Made by a program: the position numbers and the translations under genes
From: an uncultured Coriobacteriaceae bacterium
Lineage (GTDB): Bacteria; Actinomycetota; Coriobacteriia; Coriobacteriales; Atopobiaceae
Assembly: GCA_902803315.1 (NCBI GenBank)
Contig: CADCPM010000102.1
Span: 1-64,000 of the forward strand
Length of the DNA: 64,000 nt
Reading direction: 5' to 3'
Notes under the pieces: generated by a model
The model's database searches: none
What the model was told of the DNA's origin: nothing
Seen by the model: only the letters and a program-made list of their open reading frames with translations
Shown: positions 1 through 9,541 of the stretch, one piece after another
Layout: each line of letters begins with the position of its first letter
Position numbering within the stretch: position 1 is the stretch's first letter

Positions 1-558
1 GGCCACAAGGGCGCCGACGTGGCGGCGGAGGTGTCGGCCAAGGCCCGCAAGCGCCTGCAGGACGCCGAGGCGAAGAGGGAGAAGGCCCTGCAGGAGAAGG
101 CCGCCAAGGAGAAGGCCGATAAGGAGGCCGCCGAGAGGGAGGCCGCCGAGCAAGCGGAGCGGGAGAGGGCCGCGAGGGAGGCCGCCGAGCAAGCGGAGCG
201 GGAGGCCGCCGAGCAGGAGAGGGCCAAGCAAGAAGCCATCAACCTCATACAGGGCTGGTGGGAGAGCGCGGGCATGGGCGGAACGACGGTTGCTATGCCG
301 CGCACCTCTGCCTCCGTCGAGGGCAACACAATCACCCGCTACTCGTATGCAAACTCGCAGGGAAGTGAGACGATAGACCCCAGCCGCGTCGAGCGTGTGT
401 ACCTTCTTGATTCCGAAGGGTGGTACTTTCACGACCTCAACCGCTTCCTGCCCGACAACCAGCCGGATCAGCTAATGAGTGTCAACGCAGACGGCTCCGG
501 GTATAGCGGAACGGATTCATGGCACAAGGTGTCGGGCAAGCCCTCGCATATCTCGTAA
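1..558 (+). CDS. C-terminal part of an unknown coiled-coil protein (5' end outside window)
   Basis: The reading frame is open from the first base, so the gene starts upstream; 185 residues are visible. The first ~80 are an Ala/Glu/Lys/Arg-rich heptad-like stretch typical of a long charged helix or coiled coil. The last ~105 residues form a compact, Tyr/Trp/Ser-containing domain (WWESAGMGG near its start, YLLDSEGWYFHDLNRFL further on) that I do not recognise. No membrane segment is visible in this part. A Rho-independent-type hairpin follows the stop directly. The function is unknown; the helical part may be a spacer between an unseen N-terminal domain and the C-terminal domain. Confidence 0.7.
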   Translation, partial: GHKGADVAAEVSAKARKRLQDAEAKREKALQEKAAKEKADKEAAEREAAEQAERERAAREAAEQAEREAAEQERAKQEAINLIQGWWESAGMGGTTVAMPRTSASVEGNTITRYSYANSQGSETIDPSRVERVYLLDSEGWYFHDLNRFLPDNQPDQLMSVNADGSGYSGTDSWHKVSGKPSHIS

Positions 559-585
559 GCGATACTATTGGATAAACCTGAAACA

Positions 586-628
586 GGCCCCGAGTTGAGA
601 ATTTACAAATCCCAACTCGGGGCCTTTC
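586..628. terminator. Bidirectional hairpin terminator between two convergent genes
   Basis: A 12-bp perfect stem (GGCCCCGAGTTG at 586-597 with CAACTCGGGGCC at 613-624), a 15-nt loop, and a short T tract on the plus side. It sits between the convergent unknown gene and guaB and can serve both. A very similar GGCCCCGAG stem closes the cyclophilin gene at 63.1 kb. Confidence 0.75.
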
Positions 629-645
629 CTCATTTAGGACAATGC

Positions 646-2154
646 CTATCGGAAGTTGGATTCAGTGCTGTCCTTGAGGATTACGTCGTGGGCACCACCC
701 TCAACCAGCGACGTGGACGACACGCGCGTGATCTTTGCCTTCTGCCGCAACTCCTCCAAGTCAAGCGCGCCGCAATTGCACATGGTATGGCGCACCTTGT
801 TAAGCGAGCCCTCAACGCCATCTTTGAGCGAGCCTGCATAAGGCACATAGGAGTCGACGCCCTCCACAAAGGTGAGACCCTTCTTCCCGCCCAAATCATA
901 GCGCTGCCAGTTGCGTGCACGGGCAGAGCCCTCACCCCAGTACTCCTTCACGTAGCTGCCATTGACGTTAAGTCGTCTTGTGGGACTCTCGTCAAAACGT
1001 GCGAAGTAGCGACCGAGCATGAGGAAGTCCGCACCCATGGCCAAAGCGAGCGTCATATGGTAGTCGTACACAATACCACCGTCGGAGCACACCGGCACAT
1101 AGATGCCCGTCTCTTCAAAATAGCGATCGCGCTCGGCGCACACGTCAATAAGCGCGGAAGCTTGTCCACGCCCAATGCCCTTTTGCTCGCGTGTAATGCA
1201 AATGGACCCGCCACCGATGCCCACTTTCACAAAGTCCGCACCGCACTCAGCAAGATAGCGGAATCCTTCGGCATCCACTACGTTACCGGCACCCACCTTT
1301 ACCTCGTCGCCATAGTGCTCGCGAATCCAATCGATGGTTATCTTCTGCCATTCGGAGTAGCCTTCTGAGGAGTCGATGCACAGCACGTCTGCGCCAGCAT
1401 CCACCAAAAGAGGAACTCGCTCTGCAAAGTCACGCGTGTTTATGCCCGCGCCCACAAGATAGCGCTTATGCTCATCCAAGAGCTCGAGTGGGTTTTCCTT
1501 GTGTGAGTCGTAGTCCTTGCGGAATACAATTGACACAAGATTGCCATCCTTATCAACAATGGGCAACGCATTGAGCTTGTGCTCCCAAATAATATCGTTG
1601 CAATCGTGCAGGGTGGTGTCGTCCGTTGCTACCACGAGCCTCTCAAGCGGCGTCATAAAGTCGGCAACGGGTCTTTCGTCCGGGTCGCGGCTCGGCCGCC
1701 AGTCACGGCTCGTCACTATGCCCAACAGCTTGCCATGTGCGGTCCCGTCGTCCGTTACCGGCATGGTAGAGAAGCCCGACTCTTCCTTATGTTGCTTCAC
1801 GTCTGCCAATGTCATGTCTGGCGTTAGGTTTACTGCCGAAACCACAAACCCTGCCTTGGAGGACTTTACCTCGCGCACCATCTGCGCCTCGTTCTCTGGC
1901 GTCTGCGAGCCAAATATGAAAGAGAGGCCACCCTGCTGCGCAAGGGCAACGGCAAGTCTGGGACCGGAAACCGACTGCATAATCGCGGACGTCATGGGAA
2001 CGTTTAGCGAAATTGCGCTTTGCTCACCGCGACGGAAGCGTACAAGCGGCGTCTGAAGCGACACGTTTTGCGGGACGTTCTGAGCTGAGGAGTATCCAGG
2101 AACGAGAAGGTATTCGCTAAAGGTATGGGATTCTCCCGGGAAGAACGTTGCCAT
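646..2154 (-). CDS. guaB: IMP dehydrogenase, Tritrichomonas-type
   Basis: This enzyme oxidises IMP to XMP with NAD+, the committed step of GMP synthesis. The protein has 502 residues: a TIM-barrel split by a CBS pair at about 115-225. The catalytic loop [13 protein letters not shown] places the nucleophilic cysteine at residue 319, and the Arg-Tyr dyad of the flap is R418-Y419 (in NWQRYDLGG); K310, R382 and E431 also fall at the numbers known for the Tritrichomonas foetus enzyme. Ordinary bacterial IMPDH has GPGSICTTR in the loop, so this is a different subfamily. GAAAGGAG lies just upstream of the ATG. It appears to be transcribed alone, ending at the hairpin at 586-628. Confidence 0.95.
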   Translation of the reverse strand: MATFFPGESHTFSEYLLVPGYSSAQNVPQNVSLQTPLVRFRRGEQSAISLNVPMTSAIMQSVSGPRLAVALAQQGGLSFIFGSQTPENEAQMVREVKSSKAGFVVSAVNLTPDMTLADVKQHKEESGFSTMPVTDDGTAHGKLLGIVTSRDWRPSRDPDERPVADFMTPLERLVVATDDTTLHDCNDIIWEHKLNALPIVDKDGNLVSIVFRKDYDSHKENPLELLDEHKRYLVGAGINTRDFAERVPLLVDAGADVLCIDSSEGYSEWQKITIDWIREHYGDEVKVGAGNVVDAEGFRYLAECGADFVKVGIGGGSICITREQKGIGRGQASALIDVCAERDRYFEETGIYVPVCSDGGIVYDYHMTLALAMGADFLMLGRYFARFDESPTRRLNVNGSYVKEYWGEGSARARNWQRYDLGGKKGLTFVEGVDSYVPYAGSLKDGVEGSLNKVRHTMCNCGALDLEELRQKAKITRVSSTSLVEGGAHDVILKDSTESNFR

Positions 2155-2338
2155 GGTATTTTGCTCCTTTCACCGAAAAGCATTTGTCCTATTTTAGCAT
2201 CATGTGCTTTGCAAATGAGCGCTGCAATATGCGTATTTTGCTTATGCCTCACCACTCGACTTGCCGCTTGCGCGCCCGATGGGAAACAAGGTGCTCCATC
2301 GGGGGCGCTCATCCACCCTCTTCTAACGCTGGAAACGA

Positions 2339-3628
2339 CTATTTTGCCTCGCCCACCACGTCTTCGAAGTTAACGGCGATGTCGTGCTTGGTGGGTATCC
2401 ACTCCACCTTCTTAAACAAGGCGGCAACCGTGATGGGAATATAGCTCAGCATGAAGATGGGGAACGTGAACAGGTTGGTAAAGATGCGCCAACGCTTTTT
2501 CGCATGAATCCTCTTATACTCACAGAAGGTTGTGAGCGCCCCTACGATAAAGAAGGTAACGTAGGCCGATGCGAAGGTCATTAATATTGAACCCGTACAC
2601 ATAAGTATCTCTTGACCGGTGGCAAAGTAGCCATGGCTCAGCCAGCCCAGGACCAGGTACATGCTATTCACCAAAAGCGAGAAAAGAGAGAGCAACATGG
2701 CAGGTGCGATGGTCATGAACATATCGAACGAAGCAAAGCGGTGACGAATAAAGATGCCATGCATGAGGTTGTTGAAATACGAGAACAGCACCTGATAGAA
2801 ACCCTTGGTCCACCTCATGCGTTGTATCCATGACGCCTTGAAGGTAACGGGTTGCTCGTCAAAGAACTCGGCTGGCGCAAACCCTATCTGAATGCCATGG
2901 GCGCAGCAGAAGGTAGAGAACTGAATGTCCTCGGTTAGCGTATGAAATCTCCAACCATGCATGCCACGCACGATGGCAGCAGACACCATCCAACCCGATC
3001 CCGATATGGCGCTGCTGGTGCCACACATCATACGCACGTTGTTGAGGAAGCGCGCCTCACGCAGGAACCAGGTGGCATAGGCAGATGATATCCAGCTAGA
3101 ATCGAAATTCTTGGAGTTACGGTAGCTCGTGCACACCAGATAGCCTTGGTCAAAGACTTGATTGATAATATGTACGTAATTTGGTGCAATAATGTTATCG
3201 GCATCCATGATAATGAAGGCCTCAAAGCGATCGCCGTAGTCATCGAGGATTCGAGAAAACCCATAGTCAAGGGCCCAGCTCTTACCTTTGCGCACAAGGT
3301 CCTCACGCGCCCACGCAATGGCGCCCGCCTTCTCGGCCGCTTGAACCGTACCATCCGTACAGTTATCTGCAATGACGAAGCATCCAATATCTCCGTCATA
3401 CTCCTGCGTTACGATTGATCGCACCAAGTTTCCAATAACGGGTTCCTCGTTGTGCGCTGCAATTACAAACGCAAAGGAATGGCTCTTCTTCGCTTCGGGT
3501 AACCGAATGACCCCTTGAAAGAGACCACGCAAGGCATAGATAACTTGATAGAGATATGCCAACGTAAAGAAGAGCCAAAGGGTAAAGTTAAAAACCACGA
3601 TGGGCGTGATCTTTATGCCACTAATCAC
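2339..3628 (-). CDS. Membrane glycosyltransferase family 2 (processive synthase type)
   Basis: About 429 residues. One N-terminal membrane segment is followed by a GT-A catalytic domain with DNCTDGT, the metal-binding MDADN, a TED motif (LTEDIQF) and QRMRW, the QxxRW signature of processive enzymes such as cellulose, hyaluronan and poly-N-acetylglucosamine synthases. At least three further membrane segments fill the last ~130 residues. It probably makes and exports a surface polysaccharide from a UDP-sugar; the sugar cannot be told. An ATG lies upstream at 3661, but GAAAGGTGG precedes TTG/GTG codons at 3631/3628, so I prefer the later start. It follows rluD at 82 bp on the same strand and may be cotranscribed. 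Confidence 0.85.
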   Translation of the reverse strand: MISGIKITPIVVFNFTLWLFFTLAYLYQVIYALRGLFQGVIRLPEAKKSHSFAFVIAAHNEEPVIGNLVRSIVTQEYDGDIGCFVIADNCTDGTVQAAEKAGAIAWAREDLVRKGKSWALDYGFSRILDDYGDRFEAFIIMDADNIIAPNYVHIINQVFDQGYLVCTSYRNSKNFDSSWISSAYATWFLREARFLNNVRMMCGTSSAISGSGWMVSAAIVRGMHGWRFHTLTEDIQFSTFCCAHGIQIGFAPAEFFDEQPVTFKASWIQRMRWTKGFYQVLFSYFNNLMHGIFIRHRFASFDMFMTIAPAMLLSLFSLLVNSMYLVLGWLSHGYFATGQEILMCTGSILMTFASAYVTFFIVGALTTFCEYKRIHAKKRWRIFTNLFTFPIFMLSYIPITVAALFKKVEWIPTKHDIAVNFEDVVGEAK

Positions 3629-3710
3629 CAATAGGGGCCACCTTTCTCCGACTGGGGGCATTTTACCATGTATGGGTGAATCGGGGACCCTCCCCAGGTT
3701 TCAAAGTCCG

Positions 3711-4769
3711 TCAGCGAGACGACTCCATTTGCTTCCGCACCTCTTCTCCCGCCTCAGTTCTACCCATGGAGAGAGGTGCGAGATCCTCTAGTACCCGCTC
3801 CAAGTCCGCCGGAAGGCCATCGCAACACGCTATACGCTCGTTACGCACGGGATGGTCAAACGACACGCTCCAAGAGTGGAGGAACTGTCGTGCAAGTCCC
3901 CGATCACGTTGCTTGGACCTTTTGCTCCCAACTCCATAGAGTTGGTCCCCCACCACGGGATGTCCAATATGGCGCATGTGCACACGAATCTGATGAGTAC
4001 GCCCAGTGAACAAGTGACACTCCAAAAGCGAGTAGCCGTCGTCACGTGGCCCCGCCTCAAAGCGTTCGAGGGTGCGAAAGGTAGTTATAGCCTCGCGTGC
4101 CATGGGATCATCGCTTACCGTCATACGTAGCCTATCTCTTGACGAACGAGCGATACCCGTCGTTATGGTCCCCTCATCGGGAGCCACATAGCCCTGTACA
4201 AGCGTAATATAGCGCCGATCGAGCACGCGGAGCCGGATGAGATCCTGCAGCGCCTGCTGGGTTTGGTCGTCTTTTGCCGCAAGCATGAGACCAGATGTAT
4301 CGCGATCAAGTCGATGCACTATGCCAGGGCGGTCCTCTCCCTGCAACATTCCCAGATGCTCGTACCCACAATGGGCGACAAGCGCATTCGCTAGCGTGTC
4401 ATCCACATGGCCAGGGCTCGGATGGCACACGAGGTCCGCCTGCTTCGATAAGACGATTAGGTATTCATCTTCATAGCGTATGTCCAGTGGGATGTCGAAA
4501 TTCGGCCTTAGTGGGCCTTCCTCCTTCGGCAACAAGGGCAGTCGCACGGACACGCGATCGCCAAGCACAACGCGCTCGGACTTAGAGGTGGCGACGGTCC
4601 CGTTAATTGTTACCACACCCTCCTCTATGAGCTTTGCGCAGGCAGAGCGACTCGGACATGCTGGCATTGTCGCCAAAAAAGTATCGAGTCGCTTCCCCTC
4701 ATCTTGAGGCCCTACGAGTGCGTTTTGCTCTTTGTATGAGACTGCGTAAGGAAACGTTGCGGGACCCAT
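3711..4769 (-). CDS. rluD: RluD-family 23S rRNA pseudouridine synthase
   Basis: Converts uridines of 23S rRNA helix 69, or related sites, to pseudouridine. An S4 RNA-binding domain covers roughly residues 25-90 (SRSACAKLIEEGVVTING), and the catalytic domain carries HRLDRDTSGLML with the catalytic aspartate and GRTHQIRVHMRHIGHPVVGD. The closest ATG compatible with the family is at 4769 (MGPATF); it lies just beyond the lspA stop at 4808, but its Shine-Dalgarno is weak and a GTG 15 nt upstream is possible. The order ileS-lspA-rluD on one strand is a common bacterial arrangement. RluD versus a sister Rlu specificity is not decided by sequence alone. Confidence 0.88.
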   Translation of the reverse strand: MGPATFPYAVSYKEQNALVGPQDEGKRLDTFLATMPACPSRSACAKLIEEGVVTINGTVATSKSERVVLGDRVSVRLPLLPKEEGPLRPNFDIPLDIRYEDEYLIVLSKQADLVCHPSPGHVDDTLANALVAHCGYEHLGMLQGEDRPGIVHRLDRDTSGLMLAAKDDQTQQALQDLIRLRVLDRRYITLVQGYVAPDEGTITTGIARSSRDRLRMTVSDDPMAREAITTFRTLERFEAGPRDDGYSLLECHLFTGRTHQIRVHMRHIGHPVVGDQLYGVGSKRSKQRDRGLARQFLHSWSVSFDHPVRNERIACCDGLPADLERVLEDLAPLSMGRTEAGEEVRKQMESSR

Positions 4770-4807
4770 ATTGTTTTGTACCACGTCGCTCTCGGACCTA
4801 CTTGTCC

Positions 4808-5317
4808 TTAGTCTTCCTTCCAAACGCCGCCTTCCTTGCTGTCCCACACCCAAAATCCCAAAAGACTCAGGATGATGCCTACCGTCACGCAGATATCTGC
4901 CACGTTGAACACGGGAAAGCTCATGAACGCCGCAGAGATGAAATCGGTAACGGAGCCATCGATAATGCGATCGATCATATTACCCATGCCGCCGCCCGCT
5001 ACGAGCCCAACGGGCACCACGAGGTAATACGGCATGTTCGGATTCTTCCATACAAGTGCGGTCGCACCAATAATGAATGCCACCGCTATTACGATGAACA
5101 CCACCGTGGCACCTTGCCCCATCGAAAACGCCGCACCGGTGTTTTCCACATGGACCAAGTTGATTACGTTAGGTATCAGCATGCGAGGGCCATCTTCTAG
5201 CACCTCGCGCGCGGCAGCCTTGGTCGTTTGGTCAATGAGCACGACCATGATTACCACAATCCAGTACACGGCTACGCGCATACCTCTTGCTGCCCTAGAG
5301 CCAAACCCCCGTTCCAA
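4808..5317 (-). CDS. lspA: Lipoprotein signal peptidase (SPase II)
   Basis: Cleaves the signal peptide from prolipoproteins after diacylglyceryl modification of the +1 cysteine. 169 residues with four membrane segments and the family boxes: VLIDQTTK, ENTGAAFS, GGMGNMIDRI with a catalytic aspartate, and FNVADICVTVG with the second. The proposed start is TTG at 5317 behind GAGGAGGAAGG, with short spacing; ATG at 5281 is the alternative and would give a more usual 157 residues. It lies downstream of ileS. Several lipoprotein substrates are encoded in this window (8666, 32527, 62381). Confidence 0.93.
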   Translation of the reverse strand: MERGFGSRAARGMRVAVYWIVVIMVVLIDQTTKAAAREVLEDGPRMLIPNVINLVHVENTGAAFSMGQGATVVFIVIAVAFIIGATALVWKNPNMPYYLVVPVGLVAGGGMGNMIDRIIDGSVTDFISAAFMSFPVFNVADICVTVGIILSLLGFWVWDSKEGGVWKED

Positions 5318-5338
5318 CCTTCCTCCTCAAAGCACATA

Positions 5339-5364
5339 CGCCAAGGAGCACATGCTCCTTGGCG
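5339..5364. repeat. Perfect 26-bp palindrome between ileS and lspA
   Basis: CGCCAAGGAGCA followed by its exact complement, making a hairpin 12 nt after the ileS stop. There is no T tract, so it may be a 3' stabiliser or processing site rather than a full terminator. Confidence 0.6.
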
Positions 5365-5375
5365 CTCGATTCCCT

Positions 5376-8183
5376 CTAATACTCGCTCACTGCCTCGTGA
5401 CAACGATGGCATAGGTGATCCTCACCCAGCTCACGCCAGTTCCAGCAACGCTCGCACTTCTGGCCCTGAGCTGGCACCGCCTTGCACTCGAGCTCATCTC
5501 CTTGCACGAGTTCGACGGCCGAGCAGACAAACGGCTCTGCAAGGTCGCAACCATAGGGACTGGTAAGCAACTCGTATTGTTCCGCGGTAAGCGTAAGCTC
5601 CGCACACGCCGCCTGCGTGGTCTTCTCGGTTATGACTCCGGAGCCAATGGCCTCCTCGTAGGACTTGGTAAAGGCCGCACGCGCCTCAACCACTGCGTTG
5701 TAGACGGAAAGGTAGGGCATCCGCTCGTCAACCGTCATCGGTGCCTTCCACCAGTCAAGCAGGGCGGCATACTTCTGGTTGTCGCGCATACTGGCGGGCA
5801 GATAGGCCATAACCTCATCGGTGGTATACACGAGGATGGGCTGCAGGTCTCGCAGAAGCATCGAGAGGATATGAGCCCAAACCGTCTGTGCGCTTCGGCG
5901 CACGCGGCTGCTGGGAGCCTCACAATACACGCGATCTTTCGTGGCGTTTAGATAGCCATTAGAAAGCTCGGTAATCACGAAGTCGTAAAGCATTCGATAG
6001 GCCTGGTTGAAGCGATACCCCGCATAGGCGTCGCTCACCTGATCGTGCACTTCGCACAGGCGTGCGAGCATGAGCTTGTCATACGGCTCAAGCTCGCTTA
6101 CGTCGAGGCCGTCGACCGCAGGATCAAACTGGCCTTCGATCTCGCCCAGAAGGAAGCGGAACGTGTTGCGGAAACGACGGTATGCCTCACCCACATGGTT
6201 GAGAATCTCAGCATCGCAGGGAACGTCAACCGAGGTATCCACCGACGCAACCCACAACCGCAGTACGTCGGCACCACGCGTGGCGCACTCCTCGTTGGGG
6301 TCGATCACGTTGCCTAGCGACTTGCTCATCTTGCGTCCCTGGCCATCCAAGGTAAAGCCCTGGCTCACCACGGCTTTGTATGGCGCCACGCCATAGGCAC
6401 CGATGCTCGTGATAAGCGAGCTCATAAACCAGCCGCGATGTTGGTCAGAGCCCTCGAGATACATGTCGGCAGGGAACCCGAGGTTGTCTCGATGGCGACA
6501 CACCGCTGTGTGGGAAACGCCGGAGTCCCACCACACATCCAAAATGTCGCGATCGGCCTTGAGGTTATGGCCACCGCACTTGGGGCACGTACAGGCATCG
6601 CCCAAGTAACTTGCAGGCTCATCGGTAAACCAGTGATCGGAGCCCTGCTCGCGGAACAGCTTGATGACCGCATCGAGAGTATCGTCGTTCATTACGGACT
6701 CGCCGCAATCCTGGCAGGTGAACGCGGGGATGGGTACGCCCCAGTTGCGTTGGCGAGAAATGCACCAGTCGGGACGCCCCTCCACCATCGAGCCGATGCG
6801 CTTGACTGCGTGCGAAGGATAGAAGTCAACGTGGTCGAGTGCCTCACGTGCCGTCTTGCGCAGGCCGGTCTCGTCCATCGATACGAACCACTGGCTTGTA
6901 GCCCTAAAGATCACGGGGTTCTTGCAGCGCCAGCAGTGCGGGTAGCTGTGGTTCATGTCCTCGTGCAGAATCAGGGTGCCGCGCTCTCGCAGCCACTCGA
7001 TGATGTGCGGATTGGCCTCATTGACCTCCATGCCACCCCACGGACCACCAGTACCCATGCCATCGCCCTTGAAGAAGCGACCGTCGTCGTCTACGGGCAT
7101 TACCACAGGCACGTCAAACTTCATGCCAGCCAAATAGTCGTCCACACCGTGTCCGGGAGCGGCGTGAACGATGCCCGTTCCATCATCCAGCGTTACGTAG
7201 TCGGCATAGATGAATTTGCCCGTCTCGCCTTGGTCACCAAAGATGGGCTGCTTGTAGCGGTTTTCCGCAAGCTCAGCGCCTGTTGCATGCCAGGGCTCAC
7301 CATCCGCATCGCACACAAGGCACGCGTCTCCCCAGCCAAACTTTTCCGCGCACTTTTTCCAAAGCGCCTCGGCAAAGACGTAGGCACGACCTTCGTGCTC
7401 AACGGCAACGTATGTCGCCTCCGGATGCAGTATTACCGCGTCGTCGGCAGGCAGCGTCCAGGGCGTCGTGGTCCAAATGGCCACGTTGAGCTTGCCCTCC
7501 CACGCCTCAAGACCCGCAGGGGTCGTCGTCATCTCAAAGCGCACGAATATGGCGGGACTCACCTCGTCGCCATACTCAATCTCTGCTTCGGCAAGGGCTG
7601 TGTGACAATGGCTGCACCAATGCACCGGCTTACGGCCACGATAGATGGCGCCAGAGTCGTAGATCGCCTTAAAGATCTCGATGTCGGTGGCGTCGTAGTC
7701 ATTGGTATAGGTGAGATAGGGATTGTCCCACTCCCCCAAAACGCCCAGGCGCTTGAAGCCCTGACGCTGAGTGTCCACCTGCTCTACCGCCATCTCGCGG
7801 CAAAGGCGACGAATGGTTGCCGTGGGAAGTTCGCGGAACTTTTCCTGACCCACCATGTCTTCCACTTTATGCTCGATGGGCAGTCCATGGCAGTCCCAAC
7901 CAGGCACATAGGGAACCTCGCGGCCTTGCATAATCCAATAGCGGTTGATTATGTCTTTGGAAATCTTGTTTTGCGCATGGCCAAGGTGTATGGGGCCGTT
8001 GGCATACGGAGGGCCATCGTGCAGCACGAACTTCTCGTGACCCTCGTTCTTCTTGAGCGCAAGCTCATACACACCTGCCTCTTCCCAGGCGGCGAGTCGC
8101 TTAGGCTCGTTTTGCGCGAGATTGGCGCGCATCGCAAAGCCCGTACGCGGCAAGTTAGTGGTCTTCTTGAACTTGTTTGCCAT
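5376..8183 (-). CDS. ileS: Isoleucine--tRNA ligase
   Basis: Charges tRNA-Ile and edits misactivated valine. 935 residues. The HIGH motif is in NGPIHLGHAQNK, the KMSKS motif in GRKMSKSLGNVIDP, the CP1 editing domain lies between them, and a C-terminal zinc knuckle (CERCWNWRELGEDHLCHRC) closes the protein, as in the bacterial-type enzyme. The start is the ATG at 8183 with AAGGAAAC upstream; upstream in-frame codons belong to the T-box leader and are not coding. It heads the ileS-lspA-rluD group and is controlled by the T-box at 8228-8470. Confidence 0.97.
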   Translation of the reverse strand: MANKFKKTTNLPRTGFAMRANLAQNEPKRLAAWEEAGVYELALKKNEGHEKFVLHDGPPYANGPIHLGHAQNKISKDIINRYWIMQGREVPYVPGWDCHGLPIEHKVEDMVGQEKFRELPTATIRRLCREMAVEQVDTQRQGFKRLGVLGEWDNPYLTYTNDYDATDIEIFKAIYDSGAIYRGRKPVHWCSHCHTALAEAEIEYGDEVSPAIFVRFEMTTTPAGLEAWEGKLNVAIWTTTPWTLPADDAVILHPEATYVAVEHEGRAYVFAEALWKKCAEKFGWGDACLVCDADGEPWHATGAELAENRYKQPIFGDQGETGKFIYADYVTLDDGTGIVHAAPGHGVDDYLAGMKFDVPVVMPVDDDGRFFKGDGMGTGGPWGGMEVNEANPHIIEWLRERGTLILHEDMNHSYPHCWRCKNPVIFRATSQWFVSMDETGLRKTAREALDHVDFYPSHAVKRIGSMVEGRPDWCISRQRNWGVPIPAFTCQDCGESVMNDDTLDAVIKLFREQGSDHWFTDEPASYLGDACTCPKCGGHNLKADRDILDVWWDSGVSHTAVCRHRDNLGFPADMYLEGSDQHRGWFMSSLITSIGAYGVAPYKAVVSQGFTLDGQGRKMSKSLGNVIDPNEECATRGADVLRLWVASVDTSVDVPCDAEILNHVGEAYRRFRNTFRFLLGEIEGQFDPAVDGLDVSELEPYDKLMLARLCEVHDQVSDAYAGYRFNQAYRMLYDFVITELSNGYLNATKDRVYCEAPSSRVRRSAQTVWAHILSMLLRDLQPILVYTTDEVMAYLPASMRDNQKYAALLDWWKAPMTVDERMPYLSVYNAVVEARAAFTKSYEEAIGSGVITEKTTQAACAELTLTAEQYELLTSPYGCDLAEPFVCSAVELVQGDELECKAVPAQGQKCERCWNWRELGEDHLCHRCHEAVSEY

Positions 8184-8227
8184 CCGTGCGTTTCCTTCCT
8201 GCGGGCCATGCCCGCGCCATGGCGCCA

Positions 8228-8470
8228 TAAAAAACAAGGCACCCGTCCCGCACCCTGGGACGAAGCGCCTTAGTGGTACTCCGTTACCTTTACCCAGCGA
8301 GCGTTTATCCGCCGTACTCGGCTGGCCTGTATCGGCGACCATCCCGTCGGCGCCTACTGGGAAGCTTTTTTGGCTTCCGTTGGGGCCGCAGCTCCAGGGC
8401 GATCTTCCTTCGGTCGGCAACGCGGGCTCCCACCATCCCCGCTCGCTTTGGATGACCTTGCCGAAGTACT
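8228..8470 (-). promoter_or_regulatory. T-box leader of ileS (isoleucine specifier)
   Basis: Read on the minus strand, the leader has the Stem I hallmark AGCGAG, then a hairpin GCGGG-GATGGTGGGAG-CCCGC (8442-8422), then GAAGATCGCCC, where the ATC at 8403-8401 would be the isoleucine specifier codon. Near the gene a strong terminator pairs AAGGCGCTTCGTCCC (8271-8257) with GGGACGGGTGCCTT (8249-8236) and ends in six T (8234-8229). The bulge sequence just before it (AACGGAGTACCAC) departs from the usual TGGTACC-type T-box. Expected action: uncharged tRNA-Ile stabilises the antiterminator and lets ileS be transcribed. Confidence 0.78.
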
Positions 8471-8593
8471 CCTCCCCTTCACAGCCTTAGGCGAAGATTC
8501 TAGCACGTATTGCTACCGTTTGCAGCCCAAAAACGACCTTTCGCAGAGCCTGTATAGCGTCATCTTCTTCACACCCCCACGCACGCGATGCGG

Positions 8594-8633
8594 CTCCGCG
8601 CTCGCTTCGCTCGCTCACTTCGCGAGTCGCCGC
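8594..8633. repeat. Intergenic palindromic repeat, family B core
   Basis: Copy of the ~40-bp core that contains CGCTCGCTTCGCTCGCTCAC and then TTCG(C/T)GAGTCGCC. It lies downstream of the lipoprotein gene (minus) and upstream of the ileS leader. Only weak flanking arms are visible here, unlike the copies at 28.1, 33.2 and 42.7 kb. Confidence 0.75.
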
Positions 8634-8665
8634 CCGCCAGCAGGACGTAGCGCGGCGTGCAGGCT

Positions 8666-9541
8666 TCAGAGCTGCTTGATCTCCACCTTGCCATCCACCA
8701 CGCGAATCGTGCACTGGGCTGCATGGTCATGGGAGTAATAGTCTCCTTGGTCGTAGTCGAGCGTCACATAGGGCCCTTGCTCGTCCTTGTTGAGCCTCAC
8801 GCTGTTTATGGTATAGGCCCCATCCAAGTAGGCGGACGAATCGAAGTTCGATCCAAAGACGCGTATTCTCATGCCACTGGGGGCTTCGTCGCCATTGTTG
8901 TTGAAGTCAATCCACATGTGCTCCTTGGATCCATCGCCATCCGCATCCCAAAAGTACGCCCCGTTTTCTTCCTTGAGCTCGTTTTGAGCTCCGACTTTGG
9001 GCTCGGATGATTCTATGAGGCTTGTGGCTTCGTCCACCAGCGCACTGAGTGCAGAGGGGTCTTGCATCTCATATACCTCATTGTCCACAACATGAACGAA
9101 AGAGGTGCCGCAAAAACCGAACGGGATGGACTCGGTTCCGGAGTCAAAGTCGAAAACGATAGTTACGCTATCGGCAGAATGGTTTTCGGCCCTCTTCTTC
9201 GAAACTCGCATTTCGCAGAGCCTTTTCCACATTCTTTGTATTTCGTCCTGGTCGTGAATTGCGCCATCTGCCCCAGCGTTCACACGGAATCTCATGGTTG
9301 GCGGAATGTTCTTCCCTGACTGGATACCCTCGTCGAACTCGTGGAAACTCGCGTAGATTGTGCCCATGCATTCGGCCAGGGTTTGCGTAGAAGCCATGTC
9401 CGTGCTTGAGCTTTGCGAGGAAGCCGCATTGTTAGCAGGCTCCGAGCTGCTGGACGTGGGCTGCGTGCCACAAGCGGTAAGACCGCACAAGCAAATCGCA
9501 ATTGTCGTTAGTGCCGTTACAAGAAACGCCCTGTTCTTCAT
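8666..9541 (-). CDS. Predicted secreted lipoprotein of unknown function
   Basis: 291 residues. A hydrophobic signal sequence ends in the lipobox LTAC, so residue ~24 is the lipidated cysteine, followed by a Ser/Ala/Gln-rich linker of about 25 residues. The body is acidic and contains WDADGDGSKEHMWIDFNNNGDE, a DxDxDG-like stretch that could bind calcium. AGGAGGGG stands just upstream of the ATG at 9541. I recognise no catalytic motif. It is transcribed towards the ileS leader and divergently from ftsH. Confidence 0.82.
   Translation of the reverse strand: MKNRAFLVTALTTIAICLCGLTACGTQPTSSSSEPANNAASSQSSSTDMASTQTLAECMGTIYASFHEFDEGIQSGKNIPPTMRFRVNAGADGAIHDQDEIQRMWKRLCEMRVSKKRAENHSADSVTIVFDFDSGTESIPFGFCGTSFVHVVDNEVYEMQDPSALSALVDEATSLIESSEPKVGAQNELKEENGAYFWDADGDGSKEHMWIDFNNNGDEAPSGMRIRVFGSNFDSSAYLDGAYTINSVRLNKDEQGPYVTLDYDQGDYYSHDHAAQCTIRVVDGKVEIKQL

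Noticed and set aside
2272-2309. Terminator of the glycosyltransferase gene
   Set aside because: GCGCCCGATGG and CCATCGGGGGCGC pair with two unpaired G and no T tract; too weak to list.
6438-8273. A 611-residue plus-strand frame opposite ileS
   Set aside because: It lies fully antisense to a well-conserved gene; long opposite frames are common at this GC content.
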